Part shown: positions 55,894 through 62,565 of the stretch, one piece after another
Numbering within the stretch: the first letter of the stretch is position 1
Layout of the letters: each line of letters begins with the position of its first letter
Assembly: GCA_945881865.1 (NCBI GenBank)
Contig: CAMCVK010000002.1
Coordinates: 248,001-312,000 of the forward strand
Reading direction: 5' to 3'
Length of the DNA stretch: 64,000 nucleotides
From: Fimbriimonas ginsengisoli Gsoil 348
GTDB lineage: Bacteria > Armatimonadota > Fimbriimonadia > Fimbriimonadales > Fimbriimonadaceae
Notes under the pieces: model-generated
What the model was told of the DNA's origin: nothing
Seen by the model: only the letters and a program-made list of their open reading frames with translations
The model's database searches: none
Program-made: the position numbers and the translations under genes

Positions 55894-56451
55894 TTACTTA
55901 GCGGCTTTCTTTCGTCGAAGAAGGGCCGCCGCACCGAGACCGAGAACGGCGATCGTGGCCGGCTCTGGAACGGGCGCAGGCACCGTCGGTCCGTAAGCAA
56001 AGAACGTGTCGCCGCCGCCCGCCAGATTGCCGTTTACTCGCACGTGGTAGCCGGTGAGAACAGCACCGGTCGCCGCGAAGGAACCAAGCTTGAAGTCAAA
56101 CGACTCGCCAGGAGAGAGGCTGTTGCTCTTGTTGTTGTTCGTCCAACCGATGGTGTTCGTGTTCTTGTTCTGAACGCCGTCGAACTTCCAGCTATTGGGA
56201 GCGAGCGAAGAAGCCGCCGAAGTAATCGTGCCGGTCTTCGTGAATCGGAAAACGCCGAAGACATCCTTAATCGTGTACTTCACGCCGTTCAAAGTGACCT
56301 TTGCGCCGGACGAGAGGGAGATATTAAAGTTATTGCTAAGCGGCTCGGTAGCCGTGAGACCCTCAAATGTAACCGCCTGGAATGAGTTTGCGCTTTGAGC
56401 GAAAGCTCCAGTCGAGACCGCCGCGAGCGACAAGATGATAAAGTTCTTCAT
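55894..56451 (-). CDS. PEP-CTERM sorting-signal protein
   Basis: 185 residues. A Sec signal (1-18, FIILSLAAVSTGAFAQ) and a beta-rich Ser/Asn/Thr-rich middle precede the C-terminal tripartite signal PVPEPATIAVLGLGAAALL followed by RRKK. PEP-CTERM proteins are processed by an exosortase and are linked to extracellular polysaccharide or surface display. No exosortase gene is in the window. A TAAATA box lies nine bases before the ATG; an in-frame ATG at 56460 is an alternative start. Confidence 0.9.
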   Translation of the reverse strand: MKNFIILSLAAVSTGAFAQSANSFQAVTFEGLTATEPLSNNFNISLSSGAKVTLNGVKYTIKDVFGVFRFTKTGTITSAASSLAPNSWKFDGVQNKNTNTIGWTNNNKSNSLSPGESFDFKLGSFAATGAVLTGYHVRVNGNLAGGGDTFFAYGPTVPAPVPEPATIAVLGLGAAALLRRKKAAK

Positions 56452-56503
56452 GGTTAGCATTATTTACTATCAGCCAACCCATCACTAGCCACCAGTTTCC
56501 GCG

Positions 56504-57019
56504 TCACCTTTTTCCGGTATCGGAAACGGCAAAGATGGCCAAGTCGAGGTCCAGTTTCTCTCCCCGAACGTGGAGCCATAGTCGATGTCGCAAGAGCTTG
56601 ACCGGAATCGGAGAACCTAACTCGACTTTCGCGACTTCGCCACGCTTGGCATCCAGCACCTTCAGCGTCGCGGTTCCCTGCGCTAGGCCCTTCTCGATCC
56701 GTGCCGCCGAAGCCGCCGGAAACTTGATGTTTAGGTGGCCCTTGCCGTCTTTGGACGCCACCGCACCCCAAAGCGCCTTCAGCTCTGGGTCCGACGGGAG
56801 CGAAAGAGCGTAGCCTTCGCTGACGACCAAGGAAAGTCCGGGCGACGGGGGCGAACCGAACTTGCCCGCCGTCGCGGTGATCATCGGCCCTTTTTCCGCT
56901 TTCGCGACCGGCTTTGTAGGACGGCTAATGACGGCGTTGGCGACGAGGATCAGCACCACTACCGCTGCGGCAGATGCGGCGAGCGTACGGATCAGCGGCG
57001 CTTTTATGTCTTGCAACAT
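56504..57019 (-). CDS. Membrane-anchored protein of unknown function
   Basis: 171 residues. One N-terminal membrane helix (about 9-31, IRTLAASAAAVVVLILVANA) is followed by an extracytoplasmic beta-rich domain of about 130 residues with Ala/Lys-rich stretches. No known family is recognised. It starts 29 bases after msrB ends... in transcription order msrB lies downstream on the left-running strand only from 57597, so this gene follows msrB on the same strand with 29 bases between; co-transcription is plausible. Confidence 0.7.
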   Translation of the reverse strand: MLQDIKAPLIRTLAASAAAVVVLILVANAVISRPTKPVAKAEKGPMITATAGKFGSPPSPGLSLVVSEGYALSLPSDPELKALWGAVASKDGKGHLNIKFPAASAARIEKGLAQGTATLKVLDAKRGEVAKVELGSPIPVKLLRHRLWLHVRGEKLDLDLAIFAVSDTGKR

Positions 57020-57048
57020 CGGTTACGGCGATGTTACTCGCCGCGCGC

Positions 57049-57597
57049 CTACGACTTTCCGGACTGTAGCCGCTTGATCTCGGCCGTCAACTTGGCGCCC
57101 TTGAACTCTTTGAAGGTGAGCCCATCGGAGTTGATGCAGAACCGAAGGCCGCCTTTGTCGCTCGGCCCATCGTTAAACACGTGGCCCAGGTGGCCATCGC
57201 ATCGCGAGCAATTGACTTCCTCACGCACCATTCCGAACGAGCGGTCGGCCTTTTTCCAGGTATTTCCCTTCACGACCGGTTGGAAGAACGATGGCCAGCC
57301 GGTGCCGGAATCGAACTTCGCATTGGAAGCAAATAGCGGCAGGTCGCAGCCGGCGCAGGAATAGACACCGGTCTTCTTACTGTCGTGGAACCGACCGCAG
57401 AATGCCGCTTCGGTGCCGTTTGTGCGCAAGATTTTGTATTGGGCGGGCGTCAGCTTCTTCTTCCACTCGGCATCGGTGAGAACCACCTTATCGGCGCGCT
57501 TAGGGCTCACGCCGTCGGTCTGCTGGGCTGAGCTAATCAGCGGAACCGCACACCCAACTCCAACGACAAACAACGCGAATCCGATCCAAGGTCTCAT
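57049..57597 (-). CDS. msrB: Secreted peptide methionine-(R)-S-oxide reductase MsrB
   Basis: 182 residues from the ATG at 57597. A signal peptide (about 1-24) places the enzyme outside the cytoplasm. The MsrB domain (about 40-175) has zinc Cys pairs in YSCAGCDLPLF and NCSRCDGHLGHVF, the substrate region SGTGWPSFFQPV and the catalytic Cys in LRFCINSDGL. It repairs oxidised methionine in exported proteins. A much longer in-frame reading up to 58101 would fuse unrelated sequence across the DedA promoter and is rejected. Confidence 0.94.
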   Translation of the reverse strand: MRPWIGFALFVVGVGCAVPLISSAQQTDGVSPKRADKVVLTDAEWKKKLTPAQYKILRTNGTEAAFCGRFHDSKKTGVYSCAGCDLPLFASNAKFDSGTGWPSFFQPVVKGNTWKKADRSFGMVREEVNCSRCDGHLGHVFNDGPSDKGGLRFCINSDGLTFKEFKGAKLTAEIKRLQSGKS

Positions 57598-57765
57598 GTG
57601 TAATTCATACGTCAACCGTTGCGGAAAACGTCGCTGAAATTTCCGGAGAATCCTTTTGATCGGGCCGGTGATCGAAACAACGGTCACCTCGTGACGGACC
57701 TTTTGGCCTGCGCCTGAGACCAAGCTTTCAGAAAAACCTGAAAGTTCGGGTAAATTCTTTACGAG

Positions 57766-58374
57766 ATGCAAAAGTTTCTGGAGACGGACACCCTGCGGAC
57801 GTTTGCCCAAGAGCAAGGGCCGCTGATCTATCTGATCTTGTTTGCCGCGTTCCTTTTCCAGACCGGCTTCCTGCTTGGCCCGGCCATCCCGGGCAATCCG
57901 CTTATCTTCGCGGCGGGGCTTTTGGCAAACCCGGCGACCGGCCCGCTGAACCTCTTCGTGCTCATCTTGGTTGTCTCGGCGGGCGTTTTCACCGGGAACC
58001 TTCTGAACTACGCTCAGGGAAAGAAGACCGGACCGGCCGTTAAGAAGCGTGAGCGATGGCGACAGAACATCGAAAACGCAGAGGTTTTCTTTGAGAAGCA
58101 TGGTGCCCGTACCGTGGCGTTGGCGACGTTCGTTCCGTTCATCCGGGCGTTTGTGCCGTTCGTCGCCGGAATGGGGCGGATGGATTACCGCCGATTTGTG
58201 ATCTCAAGCCTCATCGGTGCGTTCGCGTGGATCTCGGTCTGGAGCGTGCTCGGCTATTACCTGGGGCAGTTCAAGATTGTTCAAGACAACCTCACGAAGA
58301 TCATTCTCGGGATCGTCCTCCTGGTGTCGGTGGTGGCAACCGTCAAGCTGATCGCCGGCCGCCGCAAGAAGTAG
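57766..58374 (+). CDS. DedA family membrane protein
   Basis: 202 residues with about five hydrophobic segments. The family motif region is GNLLNYAQGKKTG then FFEKHGARTVALATFVPFIR and RAFVPFVAGMGRMDYRRFVI, including the conserved Phe/Arg/Gly residues of DedA proteins. DedA members are lipid scramblases or flippases, for example for undecaprenyl phosphate, and affect envelope integrity. It is somewhat short but complete. A TAAATT box lies nine bases before the ATG. A repeat-bearing intergenic region follows. Confidence 0.92.
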   Translation: MQKFLETDTLRTFAQEQGPLIYLILFAAFLFQTGFLLGPAIPGNPLIFAAGLLANPATGPLNLFVLILVVSAGVFTGNLLNYAQGKKTGPAVKKRERWRQNIENAEVFFEKHGARTVALATFVPFIRAFVPFVAGMGRMDYRRFVISSLIGAFAWISVWSVLGYYLGQFKIVQDNLTKIILGIVLLVSVVATVKLIAGRRKK

Positions 58375-58410
58375 CGTTGTCCTTGGAATCGGCTGGGCCG
58401 AGTGCGCTTT

Positions 58411-58491
58411 GGAGTGCGTGCGGCTCTGCCGCCGCTTTTCACCGGGCAAGCAACGCTTGCCTTGCGCCGGTAAAAACCAACCGGCGGCTAC
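58411..58491 (-). repeat. 81-bp dispersed hairpin-rich repeat, copy B
   Basis: Inverse copy of 45341-45421. On this strand the element starts GTAGCCGCCGGTTGGTTTTT and ends in GCCGCACGCACTCC. The middle has compensated changes (GGCAAGCGTTGCTTGCC against GGCAAGCAGAGCTTGCC), so the hairpin is kept. It lies 37 bases after the DedA stop. Confidence 0.9.
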
Positions 58492-58782
58492 GAATATTGA
58501 GCGAAGCGTGTTGTATCACCCACCGTGGCTGGTTTGGCTCGATCCCGGAGGGATCGCCGATATTAGCCCCGGGTCGCAGACCCGGGGGACCCGCGAGCCG
58601 TTTGCCCCGACGCTGGAGGCGTCGCAGAAACTCCGGCACCCCTGCCAGTTGCCGGGAGCGACGGCACGGGGCCGGCGGCTACCAGCCGCGCTCCGGTGGC
58701 CGAGAAGGAGCTTTCAGACCAAACTATACTTTTCGGTCAACATTCCGGCCACAATAGTCGTAGTCCTTACTGACCCGAATTT
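58492..58782. other. Hairpin-rich intergenic DNA upstream of sufC
   Basis: No gene is seen. A run of perfect hairpins occurs: GATCCC/GGGATC (58541-58555), CCCCGGGTC/GACCCGGGG (58567-58587) and GACGC/GCGTC (58609-58623). The style, with small loops and short spacers, is that of dispersed intergenic repeats, but no second copy is in the window. A -10-like TATACT (58725-58730) about 50 bases before sufC is the best promoter candidate; the operon-encoded Rrf2 regulator may bind near it. Confidence 0.5.
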
Positions 58783-59544
58783 ATGCTGACCATCCATAAC
58801 CTGCACGCCCGCGTCGAAGACAAAGAGATCCTGCGAGGCATCAACCTCGAAGTTAAGCCCGGAGAGGTCCATGCGATCATGGGACCGAACGGCTCCGGAA
58901 AGAGCACCCTCGCCAGCATCTTGGCCGGTAAGCCGGGCTACGAAGTCACCGAAGGCTCCATCACTTTCAACGGCGAAGACTTGCTGGAAATGGACCCCGA
59001 GACCCGCGCCGCCGAAGGCGTCTTCCTGGCGTTCCAATATCCGGTCGAGATTCCGGGCGTTTCGAACACCTATTTCCTCCGCACCGCACTGAACCAGAGC
59101 CGCAAGCATCGTGGCGAACCTGAGCTGACGATGCCGGAGTTCACCCGCCACATCCGAAGCAAAGTCGAGATGATGGGGCTAGACAGTTCGCTTCTTTCGC
59201 GAGCCGTGAACGAAGGCTTCTCCGGCGGCGAGAAGAAGCGAAACGAGATTTTCCAGATGGCGGTTCTGGAACCGAAGCTGTGCGTACTGGACGAAACCGA
59301 CTCCGGGCTCGACATCGACGCCCTCAAAGTCGTCTCGGCCGGCGTGAACGCGCTTCGCAATCCGGATCGCGCCGTTATCGTGGTGACGCACTACCAGCGA
59401 CTTCTGAATTACATCGTGCCGGACTTCGTCCACGTGCTAATGGAAGGGCGCATTGTGCGGTCGGGCGACCGAACCCTCGCGCTGCAACTGGAGGATGAAG
59501 GCTACGGCGTGATTGAGGCCGAGGTGCTTGCCGCCGCCAACTAA
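58783..59544 (+). CDS. sufC: Fe-S cluster assembly ATPase SufC
   Basis: 253 residues. The ATPase of the SufBCD scaffold. Walker A is GPNGSGKST, the signature is FSGGEKKRNEIFQM and Walker B is LCVLDETDSGLDIDALK, the specific SufC form. The segment PEELAAEGVFLAF-like region reads ETRAAEGVFLAFQYPVEIPG. Length is normal. It is the first gene of a six-gene operon ending in sufA. No sufB precedes it. Confidence 0.96.
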   Translation: MLTIHNLHARVEDKEILRGINLEVKPGEVHAIMGPNGSGKSTLASILAGKPGYEVTEGSITFNGEDLLEMDPETRAAEGVFLAFQYPVEIPGVSNTYFLRTALNQSRKHRGEPELTMPEFTRHIRSKVEMMGLDSSLLSRAVNEGFSGGEKKRNEIFQMAVLEPKLCVLDETDSGLDIDALKVVSAGVNALRNPDRAVIVVTHYQRLLNYIVPDFVHVLMEGRIVRSGDRTLALQLEDEGYGVIEAEVLAAAN

Positions 59545-59559
59545 GGCGCGAGAACACGC

Positions 59560-60879
59560 ATGCTTGACCTCTCCCTCCGTCCCCACCCCCTGGTGAGCCA
59601 GTTCGAATCGTTGCTGGCGGTTTTGAACGCCGACCTTCCGGCCGAACTCGCAACGTTTCGGCGCGATGCGCTCAATCGGTTTTCGCTCGTTGGCTTGCCG
59701 ACACGTTCCGATGAAGAGTTTCGCTATCTAAGCGCAAGAACCTTCGAAGACTTCCCGTCGGCTCCGGCTTACGGGGCGACCATCTCGCGCGAGCAAATTG
59801 AGTCCACCATTACCGGCGGCATCGACTCGGTTGTGGTCGTTTTCGTCAACGGTGAGGCGGCTCCAGAACTGTCTTCGTACGAAACGCTTCCCGAAGGCGT
59901 GATCGTCGGCACCCTGCGAGCTGCCCTGGCGGAAGGAACCGCAACCGGTTTCGGCACCATCGCGACGCTGGAAGGCAAGCTTGGTTCGACCAACGACGAG
60001 CGCCTCGTCGACCTTAACTCGGCTTACTTTGCCGACGGCGGGTTCATTTTCGTGCCGCGTGGGCTGGCGCTTGAGCGCCCGATCCAGATCATCCACGTCA
60101 CCCAGGCGGACCACGGGACGTTTCTCGTCGCCCCCCGCAACCTGATTGTCCTGGAAGACGGCGCGGAGGCGAAGATCATCGAGAGCTACGTTGGCCTCGG
60201 CGGAACCTACGCCAGCATTCCGGTGACCGAAGTGAAGGTCGGCGAGCGCGCGCACCTCGACTGGGTGCGGGTGCAACAGGAGAGCGAAACCGCGATTCAC
60301 CTTTCGACCACGGCCGTTTTTCAGGCGGAAGCGAGCGTTGTTCGATCAACCGTCGTGAACTTTGGTGGCTTGGTGGTTCGCAACGAGCTGAACGCCGACG
60401 TACGTGGCGAGCGCACCGAGACGTGGCTGAACGGCGTCAACGTCGGCCAGGGCGAGCAGCTCATCGACAACCACACGCGCCTGGACCACGCGGTTCCGAA
60501 CTGCCAAAGCTTCGAAGTCTATAAATCGGTCTTGGACGACCGCTCGACAGGCGTATTCAACGGCAAAATCTTCGTTTACGAGGACGCCCAGAAGACCGAC
60601 GCCAAGCAGACGAACCAGGCGATTCTGCTCTCGGGACAGGCGACGTACAACACGAAGCCGCAGCTTGAAATCTTTGCCGACGACGTGAAGTGCACCCACG
60701 GCGCGACGGTTGGCACCCTCCGCGACGACGCGCTTTTTTACCTCCGCTCGCGCGGAATCCCGGAAAAGCAGGCGCGCGCGCTCCTCATTTACGCGTTCGC
60801 CGCGGACGTTCTGGAAGGGGTCTCGTTGCCAGAAGTTCGATCCGCGCTGGAAGCCGCCCTGTTCGCCAAGCTCGTCTAA
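59560..60879 (+). CDS. sufD: Fe-S cluster assembly protein SufD
   Basis: 439 residues. Partner of SufB and SufC in the scaffold. The SufBD beta-helix region is seen with the C-terminal signature FADDVKCTHGATVG and LRSRGIPEKQARALLIYAFA, which is the SufD form; SufB would carry a CEHEAT-type motif. The N-terminal part (RHDALNRFSLVGLPTRSDEEF-like) also fits SufD. It follows sufC by 15 bases. No sufB lies between or next to them. Confidence 0.93.
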   Translation: MLDLSLRPHPLVSQFESLLAVLNADLPAELATFRRDALNRFSLVGLPTRSDEEFRYLSARTFEDFPSAPAYGATISREQIESTITGGIDSVVVVFVNGEAAPELSSYETLPEGVIVGTLRAALAEGTATGFGTIATLEGKLGSTNDERLVDLNSAYFADGGFIFVPRGLALERPIQIIHVTQADHGTFLVAPRNLIVLEDGAEAKIIESYVGLGGTYASIPVTEVKVGERAHLDWVRVQQESETAIHLSTTAVFQAEASVVRSTVVNFGGLVVRNELNADVRGERTETWLNGVNVGQGEQLIDNHTRLDHAVPNCQSFEVYKSVLDDRSTGVFNGKIFVYEDAQKTDAKQTNQAILLSGQATYNTKPQLEIFADDVKCTHGATVGTLRDDALFYLRSRGIPEKQARALLIYAFAADVLEGVSLPEVRSALEAALFAKLV

Positions 60880-60884
60880 AGCCA

Positions 60885-61196
60885 ATGGAACCTGAAAAAG
60901 CCGAGCTTCGAGAAGCCATCCACCTGCTGCGGCAGGGGGATTTGGAAGCCGCGCACGACATCGTTCAGCGGTACGAGAGCGGCGCGGGTGCCTATCTGCA
61001 CGGGGTCGTCCACCGAATGGAGGGAGACGTATCGAACGCACTCTACTGGTTTCGGCGGGCGGCCGAACTAGCTGACGCCGTCGGCACCGATCCGGTTGAC
61101 CTCACCCACCGCGCCGCCGCCGCGCCGGTTCCCGACGACATGCTGAAGACCGACTTTGAGAAAGAGCTGACCGCCGTCCTCGCCTACTTGGATTAG
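60885..61196 (+). CDS. Small helical-repeat protein in the suf operon
   Basis: 103 residues. The N-terminal part AIHLLRQGDLEAAHDIVQRY and the following HRMEGDVSNALYWFRRAAEL read as two TPR/SEL1-like helix pairs. No catalytic motif is visible. It starts five bases after sufD and stops three bases before the sufT-like gene, so it is an integral member of the operon. Its job is unknown; an adaptor role in Fe-S transfer is inferred only from context. Confidence 0.8.
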   Translation: MEPEKAELREAIHLLRQGDLEAAHDIVQRYESGAGAYLHGVVHRMEGDVSNALYWFRRAAELADAVGTDPVDLTHRAAAAPVPDDMLKTDFEKELTAVLAYLD

Positions 61197-61199
61197 AAC

Positions 61200-61571
61200 A
61201 TGCCGAGCCCCGCATCCATCGAACGCAACGAACCCGATCCGGTTCCGCCGCTGAGCCCGATTGCCAAGTCGCTTTTTGCGAACGAAGTGGCAGAGCTGAT
61301 TCGAACCGTCTACGACCCGGAGTTGCCGGTGAACGTCTACGACCTCGGCCTGATCTACGACATCCAGGTGGACGACTCCAAGAACGTTCACATCATGATG
61401 ACGCTGACCTCGCCCGCCTGCCCGGTGGCCGGAAGCCTTCCGGGAGAGGTGCAGGTGGCAGCCGGCCTCACGCCCGGCGTCGGTCGTGTATCGGTGGAAC
61501 TCACCTGGGACCCGCCGTTCACTCTTGAGCGAATGAGCGAAGACGTCCGCCTGCAACTTGGATTCATGTAG
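61200..61571 (+). CDS. sufT: SufT/MIP18-like (DUF59) Fe-S assembly protein
   Basis: 123 residues. The DUF59 core is complete: IRTVYDPELPVNVYDLGLIY, MMTLTSPACPVAGSLPGEVQ with the conserved Cys, and VELTWDPPFTLERMSEDVRL. Proteins of this family help deliver or mature Fe-S clusters and are often encoded in suf operons. About 25 residues precede the domain. It starts three bases after the helical-repeat gene and is followed two bases later by the Rrf2 regulator. Confidence 0.92.
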   Translation: MPSPASIERNEPDPVPPLSPIAKSLFANEVAELIRTVYDPELPVNVYDLGLIYDIQVDDSKNVHIMMTLTSPACPVAGSLPGEVQVAAGLTPGVGRVSVELTWDPPFTLERMSEDVRLQLGFM

Positions 61572-61573
61572 CC

Positions 61574-62080
61574 ATGAAGTTTTCTGCGCAAGAGGAGTAC
61601 GGGTTGCGGTGTTTGCTCCAGATCGCCCGTCGATCTGCCGCTAAGAGCGCGCTCACCATTCCTGAGATCAGCGAGATGGAGGGCCTTAGCCAGACCCACG
61701 TCGCAAAACTGCTCATGATCCTCCGCAAAGAAGGATTCATCACGAGCACGCGCGGCCAAATCGGGGGCTACACCTTGTCGCGCGGGCCGGCCGAAATCTC
61801 AGTGCGGGACGTACTTACCGCCCTCGGTGGCCGACTGTTCGACGGCGAGTTTTGTAGCCGCCACTCCGGACAACTCGATATCTGCCGCCACGCGGTGGAC
61901 TGCGGCGTGAAAAGCCTCTGGCAGGAGATTCAGAGTGCGGTTGACGCGGTCACGGCAAGCCTCACCATCGCCGATCTTATTCCGGCCGCAACGCCAAACG
62001 TCATTCAACTGACCTTTTCGGTGCCTCGCGGCGTCGAACCAACAAGCGCATCGCTTACCGCCGAAACATTGGCCCCTTAA
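61574..62080 (+). CDS. Rrf2 family Fe-S cluster regulator
   Basis: 168 residues. N-terminal winged helix: MKFSAQEEYGLRCLLQIARR, then LSQTHVAKLLMILRKEGFI and TRGQIGGYTLSR. Three Cys (94, 104 and 110, in FCSRHSGQLDICRHAVDC) can hold a [2Fe-2S] cluster as in IscR, although the first spacing is nine residues rather than five. It probably senses Fe-S status and controls this operon. It lies two bases after the sufT-like gene. Confidence 0.92.
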   Translation: MKFSAQEEYGLRCLLQIARRSAAKSALTIPEISEMEGLSQTHVAKLLMILRKEGFITSTRGQIGGYTLSRGPAEISVRDVLTALGGRLFDGEFCSRHSGQLDICRHAVDCGVKSLWQEIQSAVDAVTASLTIADLIPAATPNVIQLTFSVPRGVEPTSASLTAETLAP

Positions 62081-62086
62081 ACCGAA

Positions 62087-62449
62087 ATGGAAACCGAACT
62101 TTCCCCATTCCCGATTACGCTCACCCCCGCCGCCGTTGGCCAGGTGAAGCGCATGATGACGAAGCAGGCCAAGACCGGCGCTGCGCTTCGGCTTGGTGTG
62201 AAAGGCGGCGGATGCAGCGGGTTTGAATACGTGATTCGCTTCGAAGAGATCGCGAAGCCGATCGACCTGCGGACCGAGATCGACGGGCTTACGGTTCTAT
62301 GCGATGCGAAGTCGGCGGTCTACTTGCAGGGCGCGACGTTCGATTACACCGGCAATCTGATCGGCGGCGGCTTCAAATTCACGAACCCCAACGTGGCGCG
62401 CAATTGCGGTTGCGGAACAAGTTTCTTTCCGAAAGAGATCGCGTCGTAA
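62087..62449 (+). CDS. sufA: A-type Fe-S carrier protein SufA/ErpA
   Basis: 120 residues. The three cluster-binding Cys are present: Cys43 in KGGGCSGFEY and Cys107/Cys109 in RNCGCGTSFF. The HesB/IscA fold motifs ITLTPAAV and LIGGGFKFTNPNV are typical. It receives clusters from the scaffold and hands them to target proteins. It is the last gene of the operon and starts six bases after the Rrf2 gene. Confidence 0.95.
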   Translation: METELSPFPITLTPAAVGQVKRMMTKQAKTGAALRLGVKGGGCSGFEYVIRFEEIAKPIDLRTEIDGLTVLCDAKSAVYLQGATFDYTGNLIGGGFKFTNPNVARNCGCGTSFFPKEIAS

Positions 62450-62488
62450 CGCAACTCGTTTCTTAACCTCGCCCGTGCGCGGAATGGT

Positions 62489-62517
62489 CCTAGGACTATG
62501 CCTTTCGCACGTACACT
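62489..62517 (+). promoter_or_regulatory. Promoter candidate with palindrome upstream of the last gene
   Basis: TACACT (62512-62517) is a good -10. The -35 position is covered by a 10-base palindrome GTCCTAGGAC (62487-62496), which might be an operator. The 5' leader would be about 45 bases, with GCGGGGAA as the Shine-Dalgarno sequence. Confidence 0.4.
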
Positions 62518-62565
62518 AATGCAAACGAAACGCGACGGTGGTCCCGTCTCGTTTAGCGGGGAACA

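Noticed and set aside
57598-58101. N-terminal extension of msrB by some 170 residues
   Set aside because: The extension is Lys/Arg-rich shadow sequence opposite the DedA gene and its promoter; the ATG at 57597 begins a clean signal peptide.
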